64,000 nucleotides of DNA from Enchytraeus crypticus (Eukaryota; Annelida; Clitellata; Enchytraeida; Enchytraeidae): NCBI GenBank assembly GCA_905160935.1, contig CAJHZI010000882.1, forward strand, positions 1,349,501-1,413,500. Reading direction: 5' to 3'. Every line of letters starts with the position of its first letter. The stretch's first letter is position 1. The notes under the pieces are model-generated. The model was not told the DNA's origin and ran no database searches. It was given only the letters and a program-made list of their open reading frames with translations. Below, piece by piece: positions 53,845 to 64,000 of the stretch. The translations under genes were made by a program, and so were the position numbers.

Positions 53845-54767
53845 TGAGAGAGAGGAGACAGAGAGATAAAGTGAAATAGAAATAGAAAAAGAGATGGGGG
53901 CGGAAGAAGAGTGAGGTGGTACAACGAAACGAGCGGCTCGTGGATAAGAAAGTGAAAGAGAAGAATGGCAACAGATTTTTCCCCCAGGGCTCGTAATTCG
54001 GTAATGAGCTGGAAACTTTGTAAGGTGTAGTGATTATAGAAACGGACTGAGAACGATGGCTTAGAGAACAACGATAAGTTAGATACGAAAGTGGGATAGG
54101 CCTACATAAATAAAAGAAAGAGCGATTAAAACTATGGTGGCCCGGTGGGGTTCAAAAATATACTAAAAATGCAATAAAATAGTAAGACATTTCATCTAGG
54201 AATTAAGAAAAAGTAATTTTAGAAATGTATACATTCTGATTTTCAAATAAGAAACCGTAAGTTCAGCATAAGTTTGCGTTCTATAAGGGTATCGTCAGTC
54301 ACGACCAGGCTAGGATTCAAACCTCTACCCATTTGCTTTTTAGGATATGCATTATGAAATCCGCTATCTTATACTGACAGAATATGTACTTGATACTAAA
54401 GATATGGAACCACCTAATAATCAACCCAAAAGCCACTTAAGAGCCGTGGTCAGTCTGTAGGATACTTCAGTGTTTTACTATTGGCCGCACGAATTATGCT
54501 TGCTTTCCAACTGTGAAATAATTATAATTTAACTCGAGTGCTTTAATCTACATGTAATTTGTTTGATCATTTTCGGTGCAATTGTTTCACTATGTATTAA
54601 TTGTATTTATTTATTTATTCATGTATCACACGCATTCCACATGAGCTACATGACAAATGTTCAACGACAAAGGAGAAAAGCGTATAAACGGAAACAAAGG
54701 CCTTGCTGAGGCACTTGCAAATCCAGAGATGATAAACCCTAGGAACCAAATTATGTACACATAAACA

Positions 54768-54768
<1 letters not shown>
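53845..54768. other. Gene-free stretch
   Basis: A GA-rich patch at 53838-53900 and otherwise nothing that I can support. The minus-strand open frame 53802-54071 spans low-complexity sequence. Confidence 0.45.

Positions 54769-54842
<74 letters not shown>
54769..54842. repeat. (TA)n microsatellite
   Basis: A pure TA run. It is the source of an I/Y-repeat frame on the minus strand. Confidence 0.96.
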
Positions 54843-54844
<2 letters not shown>

Positions 54845-54919
54845 TCCAGCATGCCTGCGAAAAGTGTATATTAAGATATTCTTAAACACGAAGATTTCTA
54901 GACGTGGTTTTGAATAAGA

Positions 54920-55990
54920 AGAGAGAGAGACATATGTTTATTTCGACAACAAACATCAGTGTGAAGTCACATACATACAAAGTGTACAAAAAAGAGAAAT
55001 AAAATTGCAAGATTACAACATAATCAATTATGCAAAATTAAAACAATCCCAATACCATTCAATCGGTCCCTAGTGAGAGCATTGCTCTATCTAGCTAGTC
55101 GCCGATATGGCAAGGGAAAGTGCTTTGAATTGAATTGAATCACGTCCATCCCACTCCGGTAAAACCGCACACCAGAAATACATGGAGACAAAGTGAAAAG
55201 GACACAAAGGCCACGAAGGCACCAACATGTGCCCTTAACACATAGCAAATTAAAATCATATAAAGCAGTTAAAAGTTTATAGCAATCAAGACATTGAATC
55301 TAAGCCTAATATTACTTACTTCAAAATACCACTACACATTAGCAGGAAAAAGTATCGTAATACACTAAAACCTATTCACGAATAAAATTAAAAACACCAG
55401 CATATACAAAATCATAAAATATTACGTACGTTTGTTTTAATTGTATAACTAATCAGTAATCAACTTAAAATGAACATGCATTGCAGTCCATACCAAGAAA
55501 TTCAGAAATACATATTTGAACACTAGAAAAAGTAATCGAGTTAAAAATTTTAACATTGTAATAAAAATACAAATAGTTAGTTTGTGATAGTCTAGTCTCA
55601 TACTCATGATTGGCAGTTCTGTTGACAAAATAATCTTTATTAATATTGGAAGCAGCCTTTTGCTATCAGATTGAATATATTTGTATATTAGTTTACCAAT
55701 TGCTAATTTAAATTATAAATTAACAGGAAGTACATTGAAATTTTTGTGTAATTCTTTAACATTGCAAAATTTATTTTGCTCTTGAAGATTTCTTAGCACC
55801 TTATTCATTGCAACTCGCAATGGATTCTACATCAATCTACTAGTATTGCCGTATATTTCAATACCATAACTAATACGTGAATAAATAATTGCGTGAAATA
55901 ACATTAAGCGACAATTAATGGGTAAGAACTTTTTGCGATTGAATAGCATTGAATTCAAAGAATTATTTTTTTTAAGAACGAGACGATTAG
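54920..55990 (-). mobile_element. LINE (CR1/L2-like) C-terminal and 3' part, decayed
   Basis: Minus-strand translation from about 55985 reads LPINCRLMLFHAIIYSRISY, GIEIYGNTSRLM, NPLRVAMNKVLRNLQEQNKF, then NVKELHKNFNVLPVNL and LAIGKLIYKYI. This follows the pattern 'YF...HS...YGIE.YGNT......L...QN..LR.L......TNELHK.FN.L....L' of CR1-like LINE C-termini, with several stops. The lower end (about 55140-54925) looks like a 3' UTR and ends AATAAACATATG plus a CTCTCT tail. The middle 55200-55550 is not readable, and the continuity of the two parts is inferred. Confidence 0.6.
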
Positions 55991-56104
55991 ATGACTGACA
56001 AAATTACAAACCAAGAAGTGTTGACTCAGAGTTGATAACGATTTGCAAACTATAAATATGGTTAGGATTGGATGGAACAATAGATAATAAATGTTTTAAT
56101 ATGA

Positions 56105-56260
56105 TAAGGCGGTTTTTAAAGAGATAACAGAAGGAAGAACGGAGGGGAACAGAGCTAGAGAAGACAGACTTGTGAGGCTAAATGCTTTAATTATCTATTC
56201 TTTAGTTGATAAGAAAGGAAAAGCATATTGAAATAGATTGTTGAATTATGTTGAAGAGCG
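56105..56260 (+). mobile_element. Possible LINE-A relic
   Basis: The frame VFKEITEGRTEGNRAREDRL, VRLNALIIYSLVDKKGK can be laid over LLKEVIEGRMEGKRGRERRR, LGMLDDLKTHSYVEMKRK of the 50735 copy. The resemblance is weak and the copy is highly decayed. Confidence 0.4.
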
Positions 56261-56264
56261 GCTT

Positions 56265-57835
56265 GTCTCAGTATACGACCATTAATGACAGTACAGTACA
56301 GTTGGAGAGCAAGCTGTAAATTGCTACGAAGAGATCAAAGCTGAAATATCTTACGCCGTTCTCGTCTTAAGAAGGTATGAAAGAATATTGCACTCAAAAC
56401 ATATATGCATCACTTAGTTATGAAGTATATAACTTAATCTACCTGATTAAGTATTTATGATTGATTGGATTGAGAGGTTGGCCTATGAGTCGACGATGCC
56501 ATTTCTCAATTTTGGTTCTATATTAAAGTTTGTTGCATTGCATTCGACAGAGGGCGCTAGATTTGTTGTGTACGTCACACGTCATGAAGTCGTCATTCAA
56601 ATTCATTTGCACGATTTTAAATCTAAAATTATCTCAGAAAGGGCCTTGAAATTCTCCGGGAATCGCCCTCTCTATTAAAGTTTCCTAGGATACACGTAGT
56701 GGCGTAGTTATTGTTAGTTTTTGACTGATGGAAAAAATTTTTACTTTCGGTACAAGGCAAATATCTGCAAATATAATTTCTAAAGGAAGAGCTGATAAGT
56801 TCGGCAGTACCGCATGAACGGGCAATCAGTTGCAGCAGTTAAGTTTTTTTATTGTATAACCTGTGAATGCCCATCTTTGACATATTAAAAACAAAATCAG
56901 TTACCTATATTCCTTTCATCTGCTGCAGCAAGTTTATTTACCACTCGTAATATATACAGAGATATTTTACTGAGAATTAGTCAAATAGACTTAGACAAAG
57001 TAGAAACAAAACTAAGTTATTATGATAGACTATTAATTTTGATTACACGCGACTTCCTTTTAAAAATGTACCTCCCTCCCTCCATTTGCTACACTCTTCG
57101 GTACAGGGTCTCCCGGAAACCATGCTCTATTTTAAAATTTCCTTTACGAAGCCCGTCTTCATGTGATACTAATTACGACCCATCTTTTATTGGCTTCTTT
57201 GATTTTTGATTTACACTGTTACACAAACCCTTTTATTTTCTGTAAATCTATATTTTGTCATTGACATCAAAACGATCAACAACGTCATAGGCTACGCTCT
57301 GACAATAGTACTCTATAATTGTATACTGCTGTTGTTGTTGAAAGAAAGTTTCAGAAATTTGAGAATAATTCAAACAATATCTCGTTGAATGATGACTCAA
57401 ACCTAAATATATATTTGTCAGAAAATGCTTCTTATTTCCTCGAGGTTTTAATAAATTATTGGTTTCGTATCAGCAGAAGTTACAACAGTGAAACCTGCTA
57501 ACTGATAGTTACACTGTAATTATAGCTGGATGCTTCATCGAATCTGCATTCAGTATACAATATAAGAAAAAGATAAAATACGTGTCTGTAAGATAAAAGA
57601 GCAATAATTCTCATGAATCACTGACAAAAATATACATGTAGACCTATAAGGTCAATTGACCGCTTGATAATTTCATCTGGTTTTTTAAAACTCGCTGAGA
57701 TTCTTTTATACTCTCTATTTCACCAGCATAACTAAATTATATGAATATTAACTACTAAAAATCTTGTAATTTATCTTTATAGTTTAAAAATCTCATATAC
57801 AGTAGAATTCTGATCTAATTTAATGTTTAGGGTTT
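56265..57835. other. Gene-free stretch
   Basis: Open frames of 60-73 codons (56457, 57206, 57319) show no recognisable domain. Confidence 0.45.
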
Positions 57836-57837
57836 TA

Positions 57838-57967
57838 TACGTGAATTGTAGGAATTTTATTCGACAACGGATCAGTAAGGTTCAAATCCAGTGCATGCTA
57901 TACTTAATCACTGCCATGCTATCGATCAGGACATTTAACTCGCGTTAAACTTGGCTTTAGCCTTATT
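57838..57967 (+). repeat. SINE S1, diverged copy
   Basis: TTTTATTCGACAACGGATCA, GTAAGGTTCAAATCCAG, CACTGCCATG, CATTTAACTCGCGTTAAACT and TGGCTTTAGCCTTATT agree with the S1 landmarks. Confidence 0.7.
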
Positions 57968-58014
57968 ATCGCACTCTTAACTATATTGAAGTTATAACTT
58001 AATATTTACGCAGT

Positions 58015-58230
58015 AAACAAGTACTGAGGAAGGCAACAGAAAGCCACCTCAAAACTTCAGAAGCCATTTATTCCCAAGATATAGGCTACACAAGGTGTAG
58101 ATAAGGCATAGCCTTTTATAAAGAGATTAACTTCTTAAAATATGAAGTGCTCTTTACGGAGCGTACGAGCAGATTCTGAGTATGAATATGTACCTTAGAT
58201 CTGCCATTTAACTGAACACAAGAGATTTCC
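58015..58230 (+). repeat. Dispersed repeat R5, copy
   Basis: It is the best-aligned partner of 13682-13885: ACCTCAAAACTTCAGAAGCC, CCCAAGATATAGGCTAC, GGCATAGCCTTTTATAAAGA and GAAGTGCTCTTTACGGAGCG. Confidence 0.72.
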
Positions 58231-58310
58231 CTTAAGCGAGAGATTTATGCGATAAAGAGTTGTTTCTCTTTGATTTTCGTAAATCACTGAGTTTAATCAC
58301 TGAGTTTTAT

Positions 58311-58442
58311 GCAAAAAAGCTAATGTTAGCATCAATTTCCTCATTCAAAAGCGATGTAGGTGTAGGGCGAACCCAGGATTTGAACCCCGCACATACCGAA
58401 TCGCGGTCGAATATCTTACCGACATCGCTACTAGCTCAAGCC
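58311..58442 (-). repeat. SINE S1 copy
   Basis: The inverse complement matches the consensus well: GAGCTAGTAGCGATGTCGGT, AAGATATTCGACCGCGATTC, GGTATGTGCGGGGTTCAAAT and CCTGGGTTCGCCC. A short open frame across it is a by-product. Confidence 0.88.
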
Positions 58443-58774
58443 ACTATGGATGAAAGTTAAATTAAACTAAATCAAAAGAGATGAATCAACCTAAAAATGG
58501 TAAAATTTGAAGACAAATGTCAGGTTGGACCTACGAGACAACTCATCGCAACACTACAATGGACACGTACAAGTGTTCGGTTTCATCAGAACCTTCATGC
58601 GGTCTAGACAGGAGTTAGATGATATGCGACCAAATCAAAACTCCGGATTCTACTCGGCGCAGGCCGTATCTTGTTAAGGAAACGCCTCGTTTGTCCATTA
58701 TTGCGTAAGATTTATTGCATTTGTTTTCTGGAAGCCGTATTCTTGTTTTGCAATCAATTTAATAACACACATTA

Positions 58775-59010
58775 TAGTGAAATGATCAACTACGTTGATA
58801 TCTATCACTTTTAATACAACATGTTAAATTCGTTAGGTAATTTAGTCCATTTTCTGTGTAACCAGTCCAGTGAACGTCCGAGATTGCACTCTCAGATCAG
58901 TGCGGCTGGGATTCGAACCCACGATGGTTCAATTTACCTCGATCAGGATCTGTCATGTAAAACTTCATGACGTTTCAACACCTCTAACCATTGCGCTATT
59001 GAGACATTCA
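58775..59010 (-). repeat. SINE S2, copy 3
   Basis: On the minus strand it starts GAATGTCTCAATAGCGCAAT, GGTTAGAGG (A-box-like). It has GGGTTCGAATCCC (B-box) and the long body ending AACGTAGTTGATCATTTCAC. It is the most complete S2 copy here. Confidence 0.9.
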
Positions 59011-59014
59011 AAGA

Positions 59015-60290
59015 TTAGAACGCGAAAGTAATGGAAATTACGGAATAACTACTTATAATGTTACTAATACCACTTACAATGCTTGAATTAGGCTAGAGTG
59101 ATGTAAACAGGAATAATCATTCCAGGTATTCAATGTACCATCATGACTTACTGGTTAGCTTAAAGTTAAATGAGCAGCAGATATGAAGATCATCTCTAGT
59201 GTTGCACAAATTACAATAGCATTACACAATACAAAGCGATGACCTACTTGACAGACCAACCCTTGACCCTTGATCTCATTTATTTCACCAGGCCTATACG
59301 TATCGCTCTGGTTTGATTCACCAAACCCTCATGGCGCAGAACTTCCATTATCAAGCAGTACAATACTAGAAATGCCCGACTCTTCTCCATTTCAATCACA
59401 GTCTCATTACCTGAAGTGTTATTAACAGGCGATGATTTATGTTCTAACCTGACCTCTCCGAACTCTGACCTATCGACTGACCAATGGTCACCGAGTATTG
59501 TTGGCTGATACTATAACCTAGGCTTGTAATCTCTAATTACACTTTTCTTCTGTTTTATAGTTTTAGTTGCTGCGCGGGTTGCAGAGAATTCAAATGTTTT
59601 TTTTACCTAATCAGTGTCGCGTCTCCCGACCAGTTATCTATTCGTTTGAAATTCAAGCTCAATCGTAAATGATGAAGCCTACTGATGGCAAAACAAAATT
59701 CATGTTCACTAGTTATTGTTATTTTTAAAATCGATGGATTAAAAACGAGAAAACTTTGATAGCATTTTGCCTGATCAATAACTACAACATGAGATCATAG
59801 CGAGGATCAAGATCATAACAAAGATCAGGAATAAATCATGAATAGAGAAAATCGCTATCGTAAGAAAATAATCATAATGGCAATAAAGAGTTAGTCAGAC
59901 ATCAAATAGCAAATTTTATTCATTTTTAGTTTAGTTAGTCAGTGTATTAATATTAAACCTATTCCTAATGTATAATGTGAATTTGCAGTATTAACAGTGT
60001 CGCATTTAACATTTTTGGAAATTAGACAAAACAGCTCATGAGATTGGTGATTTAATTTCATGGTTTTTCATTTGTTTCTATCTCCGAATATTTCGCTATG
60101 TCTTTATTTTAGATTAGCCATTAATAAACGGATTAAAATCGACAGTTTAAAATTGTCAAATAATTTAAATCAAGGAACTGACTCAGTTCTTTTATATTAC
60201 CTGAACCTTGACTAAACCTTTACCTCTATTCAAATCGCTTCACAGTGAATGGATGTGCAATTATACTCGTCATAGTAAAACATATGGGTA
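59015..60290. other. Gene-free stretch
   Basis: No exon, RNA gene or repeat supported. Confidence 0.45.
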
Positions 60291-60294
60291 GACA

Positions 60295-60572
60295 GAATTG
60301 TTTTCTCAGGGAGTGAAACCTCTGCCCAGTAAATTTTAGTCGAAGCTGAGGAAGGCATAGTACTTATGACGAGGAACCCACCTTGTCATAAGCAGAATCC
60401 AAAAATATGAATAGTATGTCAAAAGAAAAGTTATAAATACTTTAATTATCCACTCGTATGTGGACATGAATTGGAAAACGTAAGATAGAGATAAGTAGAG
60501 GCGTTATATACCATGGACCTGCCAATAGGCAGTGAACTAAGAGAGAAAGAGAGAGAGAGAGAGAGTAAAAGT
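60295..60572 (+). mobile_element. Short element sharing the LINE-A 3' end, second copy
   Basis: The order is the same as at 13372-13650: head AATTGTTTTCTCAGGGAGTG, GAAGCTGAGGAAGGCATAG, CCACCTTGTCATAAGCAGAA. It is followed by CACTCGTATGTGGACATGAA, GGCGTTATATACCATGGACC and TGCCAATAGGCAGTGAACTA, and ends in GAGAGA. Confidence 0.78.
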
Positions 60573-60574
60573 TA

Positions 60575-61070
60575 ATCAACTAAAATTTCGTTACAATGCA
60601 AACCAACTAATTGAGATAAACCCTGGCACGCGAAGCATCTGCTCAAGTCCATCATACAAGTACATCATTAAAAAGTAAAAATTAGCTTACCTACGAAAGT
60701 GAGTGAATGAACAGTGATAATAGAAAGCTCCTCATATATATTCCTTCAGTAGGGCCTACTTTTGGGGCGAACTAGATTTTATTTAACTTGCTCAGCATAT
60801 AAATTTGCCTTCCAGCAGATTTCAGGCTGGTGCCCTTATATTATTTTTCGTCACATTCTACATAATAACGGCTTTGTTTCAGTGCGTCAGGCCCTAGTTT
60901 CACCCTATTTAGCGCCTAGGGCCCAACGACGTGTAAAATACGCAACCCGTCATGTGAGGGACATACCGGCCTGTTTGTCTACCCCGCTGTGTAATTTGTA
61001 TATATATCGTCATCATCCTCACCGTTTGAATTTTCGTCATAGTCATGCCATTTTTCGAGCTTAGTGCTCA
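60575..61070. other. Gene-free stretch
   Basis: The open frame 60762-61064 is not recognisable. It has one moderately GC-rich patch (60880-60990). Confidence 0.45.
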
Positions 61071-61074
61071 CAGT

Positions 61075-61272
61075 GATCAACATCGTCTTCATGATCATCA
61101 TGATCATCATCATCGTCACGATTCCCAAGATCCTTATCATGATCGCCATCATGATTATCATCATCATGATCCGTGATAATTATCATCATGATCATCATCA
61201 TGATCATGATCATCATCTTCATCATCAACATCATCATCAACATCACCATCATCATCGTTATCATCAATAGCA
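61075..61272. repeat. ATC/GATCAT-rich trinucleotide tract
   Basis: TCATCATGATCATCATCATC-type sequence about 200 bases long. It gives H/D/M/I-rich frames on both strands. These are not genes. Confidence 0.93.
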
Positions 61273-61274
61273 TC

Positions 61275-62005
61275 TCAGTACATTTGAACTATATTCTCAT
61301 TGGTTGAGTATAATGCTACTCGAAATAAAATGCACAATTTCTTAAAATTAAAACATGATTTTACAGTTTTCATGAGTCTCTTAATAATTCCTAATTAATA
61401 ACTAATTAAATAATTATAATTATTAATAATTCGTTAATAACTGATTAAAAATAGGCCTTCCATTATTTACTTCATACTATCTATCTCTCATGTCAAGTCC
61501 TGGAGTCGGTCGAATACACAAAATGCTTTAATGTCAATTTGGTAAAAGTCTACTAAACTTAATTAGGCAATAGGAATGCAGCTCTTGAAAACTAAAACAC
61601 ATGTTCAAAATATCACAATATATCACAATCCAGAAGCTACAATACATTAAGGTTTGGTTATGATATAGACAGAAAAGTCTATGACAGATTTTTACTTTTA
61701 CTTTTTTGCTTGTAGATAGCAGGTACATGGACATCGGAGAGGAATAATAATGACTTAAATGCGTTTGAAAATTATTGTATTGAACCTGCCGTTTGAGAGA
61801 TTATTAGGGTGATTATTTTCTGAATATATTTATATAATTATTTTTAATTATTACACTGCTAAAATTTGTTATTTTTATTACTATTATTATTATTATTATT
61901 ATATATTTCGAATTAAATAAATAATAATCAGTCATTTCTCAATTGTTTAAATGAATAATTTTAAATAAATGTTTTATTCTAACTTCTAAAACCATGCTTA
62001 GCGAA
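61275..62005. other. Gene-free stretch
   Basis: AT-rich, with a short ATT run near 61875-61905. Nothing else is supported. Confidence 0.45.
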
Positions 62006-62009
62006 TTGA

Positions 62010-62640
62010 TAGTACTCTAAAAACGAGCAATTAGAATAATTCAACATGCAGAGTTTCGTAGTCATACGAGCAATATATTTAAAGAACTTAGAATTTTAAA
62101 GTTAAGTGATATTCATAAACATTGCTGTTTCGTATTTCTGTATAAACTTATTCATAATGATATGCCTTCATGTTACAACCAATCATGCTATTAAATAATG
62201 TTGTAAATTCTGTTTATAAATTTCGACAAGTTTCGGAATTTACTATACCATCGTTCAGAACCCTCTGTCGGGAAAAGTATATCTCTGTACAAGGCCCTAG
62301 ACACTGGCTATCCCTTCCACCTAATTTACGATCATCTCGTTCCGTTAGCTGTTTCTATATTAATATTCGTCAGTACTTATTAAATAGTTATTAATGATAC
62401 TGATCTTAAATGTATAATTATGCCTACCTATTATCATTAATTTTCTTTATTTTCAATTTCTTTATTTCAATTCTTTAATTTCTACTTTATATTTTCGTTT
62501 TAAGTTCACCATGGTTAATATTCAAATTGTGCTCACTTATTGCATTTACTTGTTTGTTTGCATAGCTTGTGCACTGTACAGGGTTGAATGACCCTTTTTG
62601 GTGATCTAAATAAATAAAATAAATAAATTAATAAAATAAA
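62010..62640 (+). mobile_element. 5'-truncated CR1/L2-like LINE, C-terminus and 3' end
   Basis: The plus strand reads KRAIRIIQHAEFRSHTSNIF, KELRILKLSDIHKHCCFVFL, YKLIHNDMPSC, then, shifted, FTIPSFRTLCREKYISVQGP, RHWLSLPPNLRSSRSVSCFY and INIRQYLLNSY. This is the 'QKRA.RII......HT..LFK.L.ILK..D......FMYK' and '.GP..WNSLP..L......F...L..YLL..Y' C-terminal pattern of CR1/L2-type LINEs. It ends with AATAAATAAAATAAATAAAT repeats as a 3' tail. Two or more frame breaks separate the blocks. Confidence 0.82.
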
Positions 62641-62644
62641 CTTT

Positions 62645-64000
62645 TAAATTGTCGATGTTAAATTGTTAGCTACAACGTCCTGATATAAAATGTTGTGACT
62701 TCTGGTTCTATTTAAATCTAAATCAATTGCTTATACTAGCTTTAAACAGTACCTGTACTTTTTACATATAATATCATAATGAATTGATAAATATAATTTA
62801 TGAATAGATTTCTTTTCATGCTAAGTAATTTATTGAGGTGAACTTATTAATATAAAAAGGTAATTCGTTTCCTAAAGTAATTTATAAACGCATAAGACTG
62901 AGCTTAACAATAGTTACCGCTGGTCGCAGGCTGTATGTCTTCAGAGCATGCGAAAAATTACAATCAAGACGTATTCAAAGCCTTATATAAAAATTAAACT
63001 TGAAAAGCTTATATAATTTGCTATAAAGTCTGATTGGTTTCAGTATCGTTCCATTTCATCAGTAAAATTAACCGTTCCTTCATGGGAAATAGGTCTAATC
63101 CTTAAGCAGTTCATGACCACATTTTACTAGCACCTCTTTTATAGTGAATTTAGTTTAACTTATTGTGTATCTATATTATATATTACATATCATACTATAT
63201 ATAGTACATACTATATTATATTTTATTTATATACTATATTATTGTGTATCTATATTATATATTGTACTAAATATTAAGTAAGACCTTCAATTAAAATCTA
63301 TCAATTTTTGGTATTTGAAGGTTATTAATAGTTGTTAACTTAGGAAAAGTCGATTGAATTTAACAAATCACGTTCAGGCAGTTCTGTTATACACTATCAA
63401 TGCTGTAACACTGCTGAATTAATTCTCAGTGCAAAGTAATGGACGCAAATCATTCTGAGAACCTAAAACGGTAAAGGTAAATTATGACAGGACCGGTATT
63501 CATGTAATTAACTTACTGTGTAATTTTCAACATGAAAGAAGTTCGTGGTGTTAATAGATGCCGTTCACTCCGCCCACAAACGGCTGGAGTAGCCTCTGGC
63601 AAGGAGCGGATGCACATGGAAGAGCATTGCCATTAAGGGTTTTCTGTGACAATGAACTCCTGTAGAACTAACGACTAGTGTCCAGTCAGCTATCATCGGA
63701 GAGGTAATGGACGGTAATATCTGTCATTTGTTTGTCTCTTGTAGTTTGTCTCCGTGTTAACACCCATATGACATTTACTTCGCTTTTGATACTAATTAGC
63801 CGTACACCTATATTTAGTGTCACACCACTGAAGAAAGTGAAGATGTTCCTGTTGGATCGTCGTGTCTTCCGTGAGTGAAGACGTAAACGCTAAGAAAAAA
63901 CGTCGTAGAAATTATGCGGGTATAAAGGTGCAATATTATTTTGGTCAATGAGTAATTGTATGAAAGAATGTAAAACAAACTTTATGCATGATATGTACAG
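62645..64000. other. Gene-free stretch
   Basis: A ~80-base near-duplication TTATTGTGTATCTATATTAT..ATATT occurs at 63160 and 63239. Otherwise I can support no exon, RNA gene or mobile element. Confidence 0.45.

Noticed and set aside
60762-61064. 100-codon open frame
   Set aside because: There is no recognisable domain, and it runs into the trinucleotide tract. I cannot support it as a gene.
1-64000. LTR retroviruses, Polintons or other capsid-bearing elements
   Set aside because: I found no long terminal repeats, gag- or capsid-like frames, integrase or envelope-like segments. All reverse-transcriptase remnants here fit non-LTR (LINE) families.

Overview
The window comes from the nuclear genome of an animal. 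It is AT-rich, has long introns with GT..AG ends, and is crowded with microsatellites, minisatellites, tRNA-derived SINEs, LINE fragments and DNA-transposon relics. The two host genes have clear homologs in vertebrates and invertebrates. Together with the mix of RTE/BovB-like and CR1-like LINEs and mariner/hAT elements, this fits an invertebrate bilaterian. I cannot name the phylum from the sequence alone.

Two real protein-coding genes are visible, and they are convergent. (1) A p130Cas/BCAR1-family adaptor on the + strand (31177-36328) has three coding exons and about 992 residues by hand joining. It has an N-terminal SH3 domain, a substrate domain with about 12 YxxP motifs, a RPLPAPP Src-SH3-type site and a C-terminal FAT-like CAS domain. 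(2) Proteasome subunit beta-4 (PSMB2) on the - strand (48632 down to 41793) has six coding exons and 224 residues. All its exon phases agree, and the protein aligns through its whole length with the human family member.

Layout. 1-31 kb has no host gene that I can support. It holds low-complexity GGCTTT stretches, several minisatellites, hAT-like MITEs (4.7, 5.4 and 6.9 kb), tRNA-derived SINEs of at least three families, an inverted-repeat transposon of about 1.56 kb with internal copies of its end motif (11.2-12.8 kb), a decayed mariner set in a TA microsatellite (26 kb), a foldback element and a LINE fragment with a putative restriction-like endonuclease domain (28.5-29.6 kb). 31-37 kb is the CAS gene. 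38.5-39.4 kb is a mariner (DD37D) deletion derivative with very long inverted ends. 40.7-41.1 kb is a 5'-truncated BovB-like RTE copy with a perfect 11-bp target duplication. 41.8-48.6 kb is PSMB2, whose intron 1 holds a second BovB-like copy and a CR1-like fragment and whose intron 2 holds another LINE and a SINE. 48.8-64 kb is again repeat-rich and gene-poor.

The most striking pattern is that local tandem repeats sit on exon borders of both genes. The PSMB2 exon 4 end plus its 5' splice site is repeated about 15 times in frame. The PSMB2 exon 3 start plus its 3' splice site is repeated about 5 times. The CAS last-exon end plus stop codon is repeated about 6 times. The array before CAS exon 2 runs into the splice acceptor. 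This could affect splice-site choice and protein length and is the best candidate here for something undescribed.
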